Assembly (NCBI GenBank): GCA_015056765.1
Contig: SVFQ01000007.1
Coordinates: 1 to 64,000, forward strand
DNA length: 64,000 bases
Source: Lachnospiraceae bacterium
GTDB lineage: Bacteria; Bacillota; Clostridia; Lachnospirales; Lachnospiraceae
Direction: 5' to 3'
Part shown: piece after piece, positions 42,147 to 51,316 of the stretch
Numbering within the stretch: the stretch's first letter is position 1
How the letters are laid out: each line of letters begins with the position of its first letter
Program-made: the position numbers and the translations under genes
Notes under the pieces: model-generated
The model's input: the letters and a program-made list of their open reading frames with translations, nothing else
Databases searched by the model: none
Told to the model about the DNA's origin: nothing

Positions 42147-43868
42147 ATGAGTAAAAGGGAACATAAAGGAAAATTGGTTTTAAAGCTGATCATTGCGGCT
42201 ATTGCAGCAATTGCAGGTTTGGCAGTTGTACTTACTACAATCAGCGCTGTACAGATTAATAAAATCTATACGGAAATGGTAGAAGAGGAGCTGGTGGTAG
42301 CCGGCACCCAGCTAGCCAGTGAGATGGAAGCTGTCTGGGATGGGGATTGGTCCTATGTGGACGGCGTGTTATATAAAGGCGAGCAGGACGTCATGAGCGA
42401 ATATGGCGACCTGATGGATACCTTGAAAGCAGAAACTGGTATTGATTATTCCGTGCTGTTTGGTAAGGAACAGGTGCTTACCACTATGACAGAAAATGGT
42501 AACCGATTAACAGGGGCTGCTGTAGCAGATGATATTTATAATAAGGTCATTGGCAGTAGTCAGCCGGACTATGCGACGAATTCTTATCCGGCAGGCGCCC
42601 ATGAGAAGTACTACACCTACTACGCGCCATTATATCAGGGAGACGGAACTGCTATCGGTATGGCCTTCGTAGGTAGACGGGCAGATGATGTAAAAGCCAG
42701 AGTGAGAAGTATTATTCTAGGTATGATTCTCATGGCAGTTTTCATCACGATTGCACTTTCCGCAGTAGGCTATTTTGTTGCCAATACAGCATCTAAGAAA
42801 ATGAGAGCTATCGCAGATCAGATGGATACTTTGGCCCAGGGTGATTTAGGTGTCGAAGTGGATGAAAAGCTGGTTCAAAGAAATGATGAAATCGGGCTTT
42901 TGGCAGATGGTGCCATGATGTTAAGCAGCAAACTATCTGAGGTGATGCAGACTACCACAGATATGGCGAAAGAATTAGAGAAAGCCGGTACAGAATTAAA
43001 CGATTCTGCAAATCAGGCAGGAGATGCTTCTCAGCAGGTAGCGGAAGCCATAGATGAGATTTCCAAGGGTGCAGTGGGCCAGGCAGAAAGCGTAGAGCAT
43101 GCAGCAGGTTATACTCAGGATATTGAGAATGATATTGAGATAGTGACCGCCAATGTAGAGAGCTTAAATGGATATGCGAAGACCATGAAAGAGTCCTGCG
43201 AGGCGGCTATGGATGCTTTGACCAAACTGATTGAGCAAAGCAAAGATGTACAAAGTTCTGTACATGATATCGGACAGACTATAGATTCCACCAATGAATC
43301 CGCCAAGGAAATTGCGAAATTCTCCCAGGCTATCACCGATATTGCAAGCCAGACAAACCTTCTTTCTTTAAATGCAAGTATCGAAGCAGCCAGAGCCGGG
43401 GAAGCCGGCAAAGGCTTTGCGGTAGTAGCCACAGAAATCGGTCAACTGGCAATTCAGAGTAGCAACAGTGCAGATGAAATTCAAAAGATTGTAGATAAGC
43501 TTTTGGCTGATGCATCAGCTTCAGTAGCGGTTATGGAACGACTAAACTCCAGCTTCGAACAGCAGGGTGTTCAGCTAGATGATACCAAGTCCAACATGCA
43601 GACCATGGAGTTTAATGTAGGCAATGTATCCCAGAGCGCAAATGACATCGACACTCAGGTGGAGAAGTTAAGCGAAGCGAAGGACCAGCTGGTAGGTATC
43701 ATCGCTGATCTGTCAGCGATTTCCGAAGAAAATGCAGCATCAGCGGAAGAAACCAACGCATCTATGGAAGAGTTAAATGCAACCTTTGCAATCATTTCTG
43801 ATTCAGCAAGAGACTTGCAGGGCTTAGCAGAAAATCTGACAGATGCCATCAGCTATTTCAAACTATAA
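42147..43868 (+). CDS. Methyl-accepting chemotaxis protein, sCache type
   Basis: The 573-residue receptor has a transmembrane segment (about 15-35), a single-Cache-like sensor (about 40-190), a second segment (about 195-215), a HAMP domain and the signalling domain. The conserved hairpin tip reads SQTNLLSLNASIEAARAGEAGKGFAVVA. It signals to a CheA kinase, implying a chemotactic and probably flagellated cell. A TATAAT at 42095-42100 lies 46 nt upstream, preceded by the palindrome ACACG/CGTGT. It is monocistronic. Confidence 0.93.
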   Translation: MSKREHKGKLVLKLIIAAIAAIAGLAVVLTTISAVQINKIYTEMVEEELVVAGTQLASEMEAVWDGDWSYVDGVLYKGEQDVMSEYGDLMDTLKAETGIDYSVLFGKEQVLTTMTENGNRLTGAAVADDIYNKVIGSSQPDYATNSYPAGAHEKYYTYYAPLYQGDGTAIGMAFVGRRADDVKARVRSIILGMILMAVFITIALSAVGYFVANTASKKMRAIADQMDTLAQGDLGVEVDEKLVQRNDEIGLLADGAMMLSSKLSEVMQTTTDMAKELEKAGTELNDSANQAGDASQQVAEAIDEISKGAVGQAESVEHAAGYTQDIENDIEIVTANVESLNGYAKTMKESCEAAMDALTKLIEQSKDVQSSVHDIGQTIDSTNESAKEIAKFSQAITDIASQTNLLSLNASIEAARAGEAGKGFAVVATEIGQLAIQSSNSADEIQKIVDKLLADASASVAVMERLNSSFEQQGVQLDDTKSNMQTMEFNVGNVSQSANDIDTQVEKLSEAKDQLVGIIADLSAISEENAASAEETNASMEELNATFAIISDSARDLQGLAENLTDAISYFKL

Positions 43869-43891
43869 AAATAATAGAAAAGTCTTTTGTA

Positions 43892-43919
43892 AGGCGGCGG
43901 AGAAATCTGCCGCCTTTTG
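43892..43919 (+). terminator. Weak intrinsic terminator
   Basis: AAGGCGGC and GCCGCCTT arms around GGAGAAATCT, followed by TTTTG. Confidence 0.7.
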
Positions 43920-43932
43920 CGTTGTCAGAATA

Positions 43933-43962
43933 TTGCTATCGACATGGAAAAGAATGTATAAT
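43933..43962 (+). promoter_or_regulatory. Sortase promoter overlapping a start-codon-like ATG
   Basis: TTGCTA (43933-43938), an 18-nt spacer and TATAAT (43957-43962). The expected transcription start (about 43969) is only 4 nt before ATG 43973, and no ribosome site is present, so a near-leaderless mRNA is implied. Confidence 0.5.
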
Positions 43963-43972
43963 GTTTTTAGTT

Positions 43973-45127
43973 ATGTCGTATAGAGTCGGACAGTATGTCT
44001 TTCGCACCAAATCTGAATATGAAGGAGCCCTTAGAGATCAGGAGAAAATCGACTCTCTTGTGAAAGAGGGGCGTAGTGTCGCTGCTCAGGCTAAAAACTA
44101 TAAGCGCCAGATCAGGGAGCAGAAGATGACCTTTGAGACAAAGTTGGGAAGAGAGTTCCTGGCGGATCTGAATCGTCAAACCTTTACCGGGGAAGACCAT
44201 GTGACGGAAGAGATTTTGAAAAGCCCTTCACCAAAAGGAAAAGTTCCGGTGGAAAAGCGTGAAAAACGAGGCTTTCTGCAGCAGTTTCGACTAGCGTCCT
44301 TGCTATTATTTGGTGGACTTTTACTTGGCTGTGGTATCTATATCGGTCAGGGCATGCTGCGGGATTATCTTAGCTATCGCAAGGCTTTGCATTTGCAGGA
44401 AGTAATCAGGCAGGCCCAAATCGAAGCAGAAGAGCAGGCACAGTTAGAGGCTTATCAGAAAAGTCAGAAGGACAAGGAACAGCAGGAAGAGCATGACAAG
44501 CTGGAAAGCATCGGAGTGGATTTTTCCCAGAGAGAAATGCTGCCGGGCTTGAAACAGCTACATGATCAGAATCCTGACCTGGTGGGCTGGCTTACCATTC
44601 CGGATACCAAAGTGGATTATCCGGTGATGTATAAAACAGAAGATAATGATTACTATCTGTCTCACAACTTCGATAAAGAGAAGGACCGAAATGGTCTTTT
44701 GGTCTTGGATAAGCGTTGTGATGAAAGAGCCGCCGGCAATCATTTGCTCATTCATGGACATAACATGAAAAGCGGGTTTATGTTTGGCAATCTGAGCCTT
44801 TATTACGATAAGGCGTACTATGAGAAGCACCCAAGGATTGTCTTTAAGACCCTATACGAAGAGAAAGAATACGATATCATAGCGGTGTTCCTTGCCAGCG
44901 TCAGCACCAGTTCCAAGGAGGAGTTTCACTATTACGACTACATCCGGATGGACGATTGGAAGAGCTTTGACGCGTATATCAAAGAAGCCAAGAGTAAAGC
45001 CCTCTATGATATTCCTATAGAAGCATCCTACGGGGATGAACTGATTACTTTATCAACTTGCGATTACTCTTTAGATGAAGGCAGATTGGTAATCGTAGGC
45101 AGGAGAGTTTACGGTGAAAAAGATTAG
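43973..45127 (+). CDS. srtB: Class B sortase
   Basis: The 384-residue protein has a cytoplasmic N-terminal region, a membrane anchor (about 100-125), a coiled, Glu/Gln-rich stalk (about 140-175) and the sortase domain. Catalytic residues are His about 263 (IHGHNM), Cys about 363 (STCDYS) and Arg about 371 (GRLVIVGRR). It attaches surface proteins to the cell wall. The class B catalytic layout is clear, although the N-terminal stalk is long. ATG 43973 is chosen because the upstream ATG at 43961 lies in the -10. The next gene, its probable substrate, overlaps it by 14 nt. Confidence 0.88.
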   Translation: MSYRVGQYVFRTKSEYEGALRDQEKIDSLVKEGRSVAAQAKNYKRQIREQKMTFETKLGREFLADLNRQTFTGEDHVTEEILKSPSPKGKVPVEKREKRGFLQQFRLASLLLFGGLLLGCGIYIGQGMLRDYLSYRKALHLQEVIRQAQIEAEEQAQLEAYQKSQKDKEQQEEHDKLESIGVDFSQREMLPGLKQLHDQNPDLVGWLTIPDTKVDYPVMYKTEDNDYYLSHNFDKEKDRNGLLVLDKRCDERAAGNHLLIHGHNMKSGFMFGNLSLYYDKAYYEKHPRIVFKTLYEEKEYDIIAVFLASVSTSSKEEFHYYDYIRMDDWKSFDAYIKEAKSKALYDIPIEASYGDELITLSTCDYSLDEGRLVIVGRRVYGEKD

Positions 45128-46553
45128 ACGACTGAAAAGATTTCTGGGTGTATCGGCCATTATGTTGGCCATACTCTTAGCAAACATACCTTTTACTTCT
45201 ACGGCAGAAGATGTATCCGGGAATAATACCGGCACGACTACGGCGGGGACTGAGGCCTCCGGCGGTGCAGTGATTACACCACCTGCATTTCTTGGCGTGC
45301 AGGATACCAGAACGGATAAGAGAGGGAATGCTACGGCTACCTTTACTTCCATATCGCAAGATTTTACCTTGCAAGTCGCAGATGCCCCGGCAGAAAATCT
45401 GGATGCCACAGGATTTACGGACGACATCACCAATAAGCAAAATACCAGAAACTTTTATGAGACGGCCTTTGTGTTAAATGCAGTCGACAAAGAGGGAAAT
45501 GCCATAGGAAATGCCACTGCTTTTGCGGGCGGTACCGTATCCATACCCCTTCCAAGAATGATGAATCTGGGCAGGGTACGAGTGATTTCTATCTATAAAG
45601 TTGCAAACGGAGCTGCAAGCAACGCTTCCACAGGGGGCAAAACCAGCCAAAATGTAAACTTGCAAAATATCAGTTCCAGTGCCTTTAACCAGGCGAATGG
45701 AACGGTTACCCTTACCCAAATCGATCCTAGTATGCTTGGTGTATATGTGGTAAGATATGCCGGATACAGTGTGGATATTCAGAATCAGGTGAAGCAGGGT
45801 GGTTATGTAACCTCTGTTGATGTGGCGCTTGGACCAACGGATTTTTGGAAATTGACGGTAACTGAAATCGATGACGATTTGTCGAACGTACTGAAATCTT
45901 CCAGTATTAATAAGGACGATTATACGGCTTGGCAAGCTTATAATATTAAGCTTTCACACAATGCCACTATTAATGGAAATACCACAGAAGAATTGCTGAC
46001 CAGTGGAGACTTTGGCAGCAGGTGTACCTTGACCATGGTGGCACCCAATACCATGAATTTAAAATATGGTACTTTGAAGGTCTATGGTGTGAAAACAGGT
46101 GGGGTTCTAGAAGAACTCTCTGTGACTTATCCATCTAAGATGACCTCCACTGCCAACGCATTTGACTTCAACACGACGCACTTTTCTGAGTTTACGTTGC
46201 TTTATACTCAGACTTCCACACCGGCACCCACACCGGCGAATCCGGGAACCGGCGGCGGACAGGCAAATGGAAGCCAGAACTCCAATAACAACAATCAAAG
46301 TAATGCGCAGCCTGCAACCACCACAGAAACGGTAGCGGCTACGGAGACCGATGAGACGGAAAGACTGGAGATGGCAGGAGAGGCACAGGTGCCTCCCACA
46401 GGTGGAAATGGCGGCTCCGGCAAAGGCGGCAATGTGGATATGCCGAAAACCGGTGACGCAGATACCTATCGCTATGTAGGTGTCATTATGCTTTTACTCT
46501 TTGGATTCTTTGAACTGATTTCTTCCATTCCAAAGATGAAAACAGTATCCTAA
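45114..46553 (+). CDS. Cell-wall-anchored surface protein, sortase substrate
   Basis: A GTG start (45114, with AGGAGAG upstream) gives 479 residues: a signal peptide (RRLKRFLGVSAIMLAILLAN), a secreted beta-rich body, an Asn/Ser/Gly/Pro-rich stalk (about 385-440) and a C-terminal sorting signal. The signal is MPKTG at 443-447, a hydrophobic segment and a short lysine-containing tail. MPKTGD is a variant of LPxTG. The overlapping sortase gene makes this the dedicated substrate. The body matches no family I recognise. Confidence 0.85.
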   Translation: MKKIRRLKRFLGVSAIMLAILLANIPFTSTAEDVSGNNTGTTTAGTEASGGAVITPPAFLGVQDTRTDKRGNATATFTSISQDFTLQVADAPAENLDATGFTDDITNKQNTRNFYETAFVLNAVDKEGNAIGNATAFAGGTVSIPLPRMMNLGRVRVISIYKVANGAASNASTGGKTSQNVNLQNISSSAFNQANGTVTLTQIDPSMLGVYVVRYAGYSVDIQNQVKQGGYVTSVDVALGPTDFWKLTVTEIDDDLSNVLKSSSINKDDYTAWQAYNIKLSHNATINGNTTEELLTSGDFGSRCTLTMVAPNTMNLKYGTLKVYGVKTGGVLEELSVTYPSKMTSTANAFDFNTTHFSEFTLLYTQTSTPAPTPANPGTGGGQANGSQNSNNNNQSNAQPATTTETVAATETDETERLEMAGEAQVPPTGGNGGSGKGGNVDMPKTGDADTYRYVGVIMLLLFGFFELISSIPKMKTVS

Positions 46554-46562
46554 AAATAGATA

Positions 46563-46606
46563 AAATCCCATTTACGTTTCTTTACGTGAATGGGATTTAT
46601 TTTTTA
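46563..46606 (+). terminator. Rho-independent terminator
   Basis: AAATCCCATT and AATGGGATTT arms with an inner ACG/CGT pair, followed by ATTTTTT. Confidence 0.88.
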
Positions 46607-46680
46607 ATTGAAAAGCAGTATAATATAAAAGTTCTGCTCTTGAAAGCAGTTCTTATGATACGAAAAAGGGAGGAAGTAGT

Positions 46681-48105
46681 ATGGATTCTAAACGTATCAA
46701 ATGGTATACCTTGGCGTTTATGGCATTTTCCACCGTATGGGGATTCGGAAATGTAATGAACGGTTTCGTATACTTCAATGGTATCCAGGTAATATTCAGC
46801 TGGATTTTAATGTTTGCTCTTTATTTTGTACCTTATGCACTGATGGTTGGTGAGCTTGGCTCCGCCTTTAAAAATTCCGGCGGTGGTGTAAGCTCTTGGG
46901 TACTGTCTACCACAGGCCCTAAGGTGGCTTACTATGCAGGTTGGACTTATTGGGCTTGCCATGTTACTTACATTGCATCTAAGTCTTCCGGTGGTATCAA
47001 AGCTCTTAGCTGGGCAGTTTTCCGCAATGGAGAGACCTACGATAGCTTTAACACACTGGCGGTACAGGGTATAACACTTGTTATTTTGTTAGTGTTCTGC
47101 TATATCGCTTCCAGAGGTCTGAATCCTCTGAAGAAGCTGACTACCTTAGCCGGTACCAGTATGTTCGTTATGTCCATCCTTTATATTCTGATGATGTTTG
47201 CAGCTCCGGCCATTAATCCTGGCGCTGACTTTGTACATGTACAGTTTACCAAGGAAGCATTGATTCCGAACTTTGATGTGAAGTACTTTACAAACCTTTC
47301 TATTTTGGTATTTGCGGTAGGCGGTTGTGAGAAAATCTCTCCTTATGTAAATAAGGTGGATAACCCAAGTAAAGGCTTCCCAAGAGCCATGATTACACTG
47401 GCTATTATGGTTGTGGTATGTGCGATTTTAGGTACCATTTCCATGGGAATGATGTTTGACCCTGCTTTGATTAACGAAAGCAAAGAAAGCTTCGCTTCTT
47501 ATAACTCCAATGGTTCTTACTGGGCATTCCAGAAACTTGGTCAGTATTATCATATTGGAGACACTTTAATGATTGTCTATGCACTTTGCAATGCAATCGG
47601 TCAGTTATCTACTTTGGTACTGAGTATCGATGCACCACTGCGAATCTTATTGGACAATGAAGATGCTCGTGAGTTTGTTCCTAGTGCCCTGTTAAAACAG
47701 AACGATAAGGGTGCTTATGTAAATGGTATTAAGATGGTAGCCGTACTATCCGGTGCCATCATTCTGATTCAGTCCTTTGGTAGCGGCGCTGCTGAAGTGC
47801 TGAAACAGTTGAACAAATTGAACTCCGTATGTATGCCAATGCGTTACCTGTGGGTATTCTTCGCATACATCATGCTTCGTAAAGCAAAAGACAAATTCAA
47901 TCCGGAATACCGCTTTGTCAAGAATCAGGGAGTAGCACTGTTCTTTGGTGTATGGTGCTTTACTGTAACAGCAGCTTGCTGTATTTTAGGCATGTATGAT
48001 GCAGATCCATTCACTATGGCGTTGAACGTGGTTACACCGGTAATCCTTACCGCACTTGGTTTGATTCTGCCGATTCTAGCAAAGAGAGAAAAAGAAAAGA
48101 AGTAG
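46681..48105 (+). CDS. APC-superfamily amino acid permease
   Basis: A 474-residue protein with about twelve membrane segments. The N-terminal TLAFMAFSTVWGFGNVMNGF is the substrate-binding helix of APC transporters. Its closest relation among types I know is to YjeM/GadC-like exchangers. The substrate is not certain. The GGAGG at 46671 is 6 nt before ATG 46681. A bidirectional terminator follows. Confidence 0.87.
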   Translation: MDSKRIKWYTLAFMAFSTVWGFGNVMNGFVYFNGIQVIFSWILMFALYFVPYALMVGELGSAFKNSGGGVSSWVLSTTGPKVAYYAGWTYWACHVTYIASKSSGGIKALSWAVFRNGETYDSFNTLAVQGITLVILLVFCYIASRGLNPLKKLTTLAGTSMFVMSILYILMMFAAPAINPGADFVHVQFTKEALIPNFDVKYFTNLSILVFAVGGCEKISPYVNKVDNPSKGFPRAMITLAIMVVVCAILGTISMGMMFDPALINESKESFASYNSNGSYWAFQKLGQYYHIGDTLMIVYALCNAIGQLSTLVLSIDAPLRILLDNEDAREFVPSALLKQNDKGAYVNGIKMVAVLSGAIILIQSFGSGAAEVLKQLNKLNSVCMPMRYLWVFFAYIMLRKAKDKFNPEYRFVKNQGVALFFGVWCFTVTAACCILGMYDADPFTMALNVVTPVILTALGLILPILAKREKEKK

Positions 48106-48135
48106 TATCTGCTACGATATAAGAAAAGAGCAAAA

Positions 48136-48163
48136 GAAAAAGGATGCTTAGCATCCTTTTTTC
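48136..48163. terminator. Bidirectional terminator
   Basis: AAAAAGGATGC and GCATCCTTTTT with a TTA loop between convergent genes. The minus-strand gene's last codons fall inside it. Confidence 0.85.
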
Positions 48164-48942
48164 TTGCTTAAATAGACCAGATAATAGCCGGCACCAATCA
48201 TGGCACCACCTAAGATATTTCCTAAAGTAACAGGAATCAGGTTCTGGATAAAGAAAGCGCCCCAGGTAAGTCCGTCTGCAGCGATTCCGTATTCAGCGGA
48301 AGTAAAGAGACCTGCAGGAATGAAGTACATGTTGGCGATGCAGTGCTCATAACCGGACAGTACAAAGACCATAGTAGGGAAAAACATACCGACAACTTTA
48401 CCGGTGACATCCTTCGCTGCAAAGGAAATCCAAACTGCCAGGCATACCAGCAGGTTGCAAAGGATTCCGCGTAGGAATGCATCGGAGAAGCTTAAGTGTA
48501 CTTTGGTGGTAGCTGTGTTTACTACAAGCTGGGCTAACTTTCCGTCAAATAAGGATAAGGTGTGGCTGTAAGTAAGCATCCAAGCCAGGAACACGCCCCC
48601 GATAAAGTTACCCAGGTAAACCAAAACCCAGTTACGAAGCATAGCAGTCAGTTTAATACGTTTGTCCAGGCAGGATAAGGTTAAAAGGCAATTGCCGGTG
48701 AACAGTTCTGCACCGGCAATCAGTACCATCAAAAGTCCTACCGGGAAAACCACTGCGGAAAGCATTCTGGCAGCGGAAGGATCTGTTACCAGGCAGCTGG
48801 CAATCTGAGAACCTACGGCACCAAAGGCAATAAACATACCTGCGAAGAAAGCAAGCAGCAGGGTGTGACAAGTGGATAACTTCGTCTTAAAAACGCCTGC
48901 TTCGGCGTATAATTCTGCGATTTGCTGTGGAGTATTCATCAT
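48148..48942 (-). CDS. Formate/nitrite transporter family channel
   Basis: A membrane protein of about 264 residues with six segments and the FNT-family sequence SQIASCLVTD, GAELFTGNCLLTLSC, VYLGNFIGGVFLAW and LVCLAVWISFAAKDVTGK. FNT channels exchange formate, nitrite or hydrosulfide with protons; formate is a common fermentation product in such anaerobes. The start at 48942 is chosen for AAAGGA at good distance; the frame begins 21 nt earlier without one. Confidence 0.88.
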   Translation of the reverse strand: MMNTPQQIAELYAEAGVFKTKLSTCHTLLLAFFAGMFIAFGAVGSQIASCLVTDPSAARMLSAVVFPVGLLMVLIAGAELFTGNCLLTLSCLDKRIKLTAMLRNWVLVYLGNFIGGVFLAWMLTYSHTLSLFDGKLAQLVVNTATTKVHLSFSDAFLRGILCNLLVCLAVWISFAAKDVTGKVVGMFFPTMVFVLSGYEHCIANMYFIPAGLFTSAEYGIAADGLTWGAFFIQNLIPVTLGNILGGAMIGAGYYLVYLSKKKGC

Positions 48943-49026
48943 AGTGTTTCTTTCCTTTCTCATTTCACGTGCGTTAAAAACATAACGAACGAAGAAGATT
49001 ATACGACATTTCCGGTATCACAACAA

Positions 49027-49069
49027 TAAAAAAGGCAGATTGTCTTTGATTTTAGACAATCCGCCTTTA
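49027..49069 (-). terminator. Rho-independent terminator on minus strand
   Basis: Reading the minus strand, GGCGGATTGTC and GACAATCTGCC arms with an A-rich loop, followed by TTTTTTATT. It ends the 49095-49352 gene. Confidence 0.88.
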
Positions 49070-49094
49070 TGTAGGAAGAATAATTGAATGCGTA

Positions 49095-49352
49095 TTAAAC
49101 AGATGGGACCCAGGTGATTCCATACAGGCTCACCATAATCTTACGAACCTCTTCCATGAAGCACTGACAAGCAGAAGCTTCATCTCGAAAGAAGAGAGTA
49201 CCTACCTTTTCTTTTTTGTCGCGGAAGAATACTTCCCATCCTTTTTCGGTCTGCTCCAGACAGATGCGATTCTTGTGACTTCCACCTATTTTATAGAGTT
49301 TCTTTGGAACAAGGTGTTCTTTTAAGAATGCTTGTACTTCTTTTCCGGTCAT
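49095..49352 (-). CDS. Small hypothetical protein
   Basis: An 85-residue protein, MTGKEVQAFLKEHLVPKKLY then GGSHKNRICLEQTEKGWEV. It is rich in Lys, Glu, Phe and Cys and has no membrane segment. I do not recognise the family; the size and alternating strands recall small immunity or ancillary proteins, but nothing decides it. The start at 49352 is chosen because GGAGGT lies 7 nt upstream; the longer frame to 49412 has no ribosome site. It has its own promoter and terminator. Confidence 0.6.
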   Translation of the reverse strand: MTGKEVQAFLKEHLVPKKLYKIGGSHKNRICLEQTEKGWEVFFRDKKEKVGTLFFRDEASACQCFMEEVRKIMVSLYGITWVPSV

Positions 49353-49720
49353 AGTGCATACCTCCGAATCATTTCCACGGTAATTCTGAATGCGAGTTAA
49401 TTTGGAAATCAAATCAACTGCATGTAGTTTTGATTACTACATACAATATAGCATCAGATCAGGTCGGCGTCAATAGGTTTTGGGTAAAAGGCTAGATTTC
49501 ATCGATATTTTTTTCATTTGAATGCATTTCATTTATGAAGAAATAATAAAACAAAAATTGCAGAATTATAAAAGATAATAGGTGAATGAAATTCATCTAA
49601 AAACTGAAAAAGTCTCGCTATTCAATGTGCTTCATATCTATTGTCAGACAACTTAAAAGGTGTTAGATTAAAGATAACAAAAGAAACCATTCAGTTTCGA
49701 GATAGTAGGAGGTCGATGTT
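49353..49720. other. Intergenic region with divergent promoters
   Basis: AT-rich and without an ORF of note. It holds the minus-strand promoter at 49445-49473 and, near 49422-49442, an ATGTAGT/ACTACAT inverted repeat. On the plus side, GAATGAAATTCATC-type palindromic words recur at 49512-49600 and the ribosome site AGTAGGAGG ends the region. Confidence 0.5.
49422..49473 (-). promoter_or_regulatory. Promoter and possible operator of 49095-49352
   Basis: On the minus strand TTGACG (49468-49473), a 17-nt spacer and TATATT (49445-49450). The inverted repeat ATGTAGT/ACTACAT (49422-49442) covers the expected transcription start and could be an operator. Confidence 0.6.
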
Positions 49721-49906
49721 ATGTTTGGATTTTCTAAAAAAATAAGTAGACAGGATGGTAGAAGAGTGAACGAAAATACGGTATTTTCCATGATTGGTGG
49801 AGGCGTATTACCAAAAGAAATCGCAAAACTTACAGGTGGAAATGAAGACACCATCCGTCATATTTACATGAACGAGGTTTATCTTTGCCACCCTGTTTTA
49901 AGATAA
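49721..49906 (+). CDS. 61-residue HTH-like small protein
   Basis: An ATG preceded by AGTAGGAGGTCGATGTT opens 61 codons starting MFGFSKKISRQDGRR. Residues about 22-50 (MIGGGVLPKEIAKLTGGN followed by EDTIRHIY) look like a resolvase-type helix-turn-helix, with the GG turn. A terminator follows at 49936. I know no family by this sequence. A tiny DNA-binding regulator is the likeliest role. Confidence 0.55.
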   Translation: MFGFSKKISRQDGRRVNENTVFSMIGGGVLPKEIAKLTGGNEDTIRHIYMNEVYLCHPVLR

Positions 49907-49935
49907 GGATAGAAAAAAGTGAATAGTAAGTAGAG

Positions 49936-49969
49936 TCCCCCGGTAATTAGCAAAACCGGGGGATTTTTT
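49936..49969 (+). terminator. Rho-independent terminator
   Basis: TCCCCCGGT and ACCGGGGGA arms with AATTAGCAAA loop, followed by T6. Confidence 0.92.
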
Positions 49970-50057
49970 GTGGATATTTCTATAGAAAAGAAAGATAGTA
50001 ATATTGAAAAAAGGGGTATAGTTTTGTACAATGATGTAGTATGAAATTGGAGGAATT

Positions 50058-51269
50058 ATGGAACTGAAAGACTTGTATACAGCGGGAAGTGACATTTTAA
50101 ATTCTGTTACAGATGCTGTGGAAGCAGGAGACTTTTCTAACCTGGCTGGAGACATTCAGAAAAGAGTCAATGATTTGACCAATCAGGTGAAAAGTGAAGT
50201 TGATAAAAATAGAGCAAAGGTTGTAAGAAGCCAGGGAAGCGATATATACGCTGCAAAGCGACCAAGTTACAGAAGAAGAGGCACGTATTTCATGCCTACT
50301 TCAGTAAGTACTGCCGGAGCAGTGGTACAGATAGTATTTAGCTCCATAGGCCTTAGCATTTTTCTGCCGGCCTTATGTGGCGCACTTTTAATGATGGACT
50401 TTTTCGGTGGTGCCATGGGCGCATTCATCCTTGTAGTGATTATGTCCATTGTCAGTGGGCTTGGGCTTTTCGGCGGTATCCGCAAGAGAAAGCTCATCAA
50501 AGCATACAAGAAATATGCAGAGATTATTGGTGACAGAGACTACGTATTGATGACAGAACTGGAAGAGTGCACCGGTAAGAGCACAAAGCAGATTTGGAAA
50601 GAACTTCGCCAGCTTAAGAAGATGGGCTACATCCAGAATGCCCGCATTGATGATAAAGTGACTACTTTGATGTTGACCAGAGAGGTGTATAACCAGTATC
50701 TGGAGACGAAGAAGAATCAGGAGTCTTTGGAGAAACAGCAGCAGGCTAGGGAGAAAGAACTGGATGAAGCTTTGGGAGATGCGGATGATGTAAAGGCAAT
50801 TCTTCGAGAGGGTAATGCGTACTTAGAGACAATCCGTGATTGCAATAACGAGATTCCCGGAGAAGAAGTATCCAGCAAGCTATTCCGACTGGAAAACATC
50901 ATGAAGAAAATCTTTGAGCAGGTGGAGAAAAATCCGGAGTCTGCCAAAGACCTTCGTAAGTTCATGGAGTATTACTTACCGACTACCACAAAGCTTTTGC
51001 GTGCTTATGTAGACCTTGAAAAACAGCCGGAAGTAGATAATATTCGTAAGACAAAGAAAGAAATTGAGAGCTCTTTGGATGTAATCAATGATGCATTCGA
51101 GCAGCTTTTAGATGATATGTTCCAGGATGTGGCTTGGGATATTAGCTCAGATATCAGTGTCATGAAGACCATGATGGCACAGGATGGACTTGTTCAGACA
51201 GCTACCTCAGGAGGTGCAATGCAGGCTTCGGGTGGTATGGCGATGCAGACCATGGAAGAAGAGCAATAA
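50058..51269 (+). CDS. xpaC: XpaC-family protein
   Basis: The 403-residue protein has two membrane segments (about 85-160), a long helical C-terminal half (LKAILREGNAYLETIRDCNN-type) and the XpaC/5-bromo-4-chloroindolyl phosphate hydrolysis family sequence. Members are encoded next to telA, as here, and their biochemical role is not settled. It starts 7 nt after GGAGG and is 47 nt before telA. In this family the pair is linked to stress and tellurite resistance. Confidence 0.82.
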   Translation: MELKDLYTAGSDILNSVTDAVEAGDFSNLAGDIQKRVNDLTNQVKSEVDKNRAKVVRSQGSDIYAAKRPSYRRRGTYFMPTSVSTAGAVVQIVFSSIGLSIFLPALCGALLMMDFFGGAMGAFILVVIMSIVSGLGLFGGIRKRKLIKAYKKYAEIIGDRDYVLMTELEECTGKSTKQIWKELRQLKKMGYIQNARIDDKVTTLMLTREVYNQYLETKKNQESLEKQQQAREKELDEALGDADDVKAILREGNAYLETIRDCNNEIPGEEVSSKLFRLENIMKKIFEQVEKNPESAKDLRKFMEYYLPTTTKLLRAYVDLEKQPEVDNIRKTKKEIESSLDVINDAFEQLLDDMFQDVAWDISSDISVMKTMMAQDGLVQTATSGGAMQASGGMAMQTMEEEQ

Positions 51270-51316
51270 TAATATAGAAGTTTCTATATCATTTTATAAA
51301 GTAGAGGGAGAGTAAA

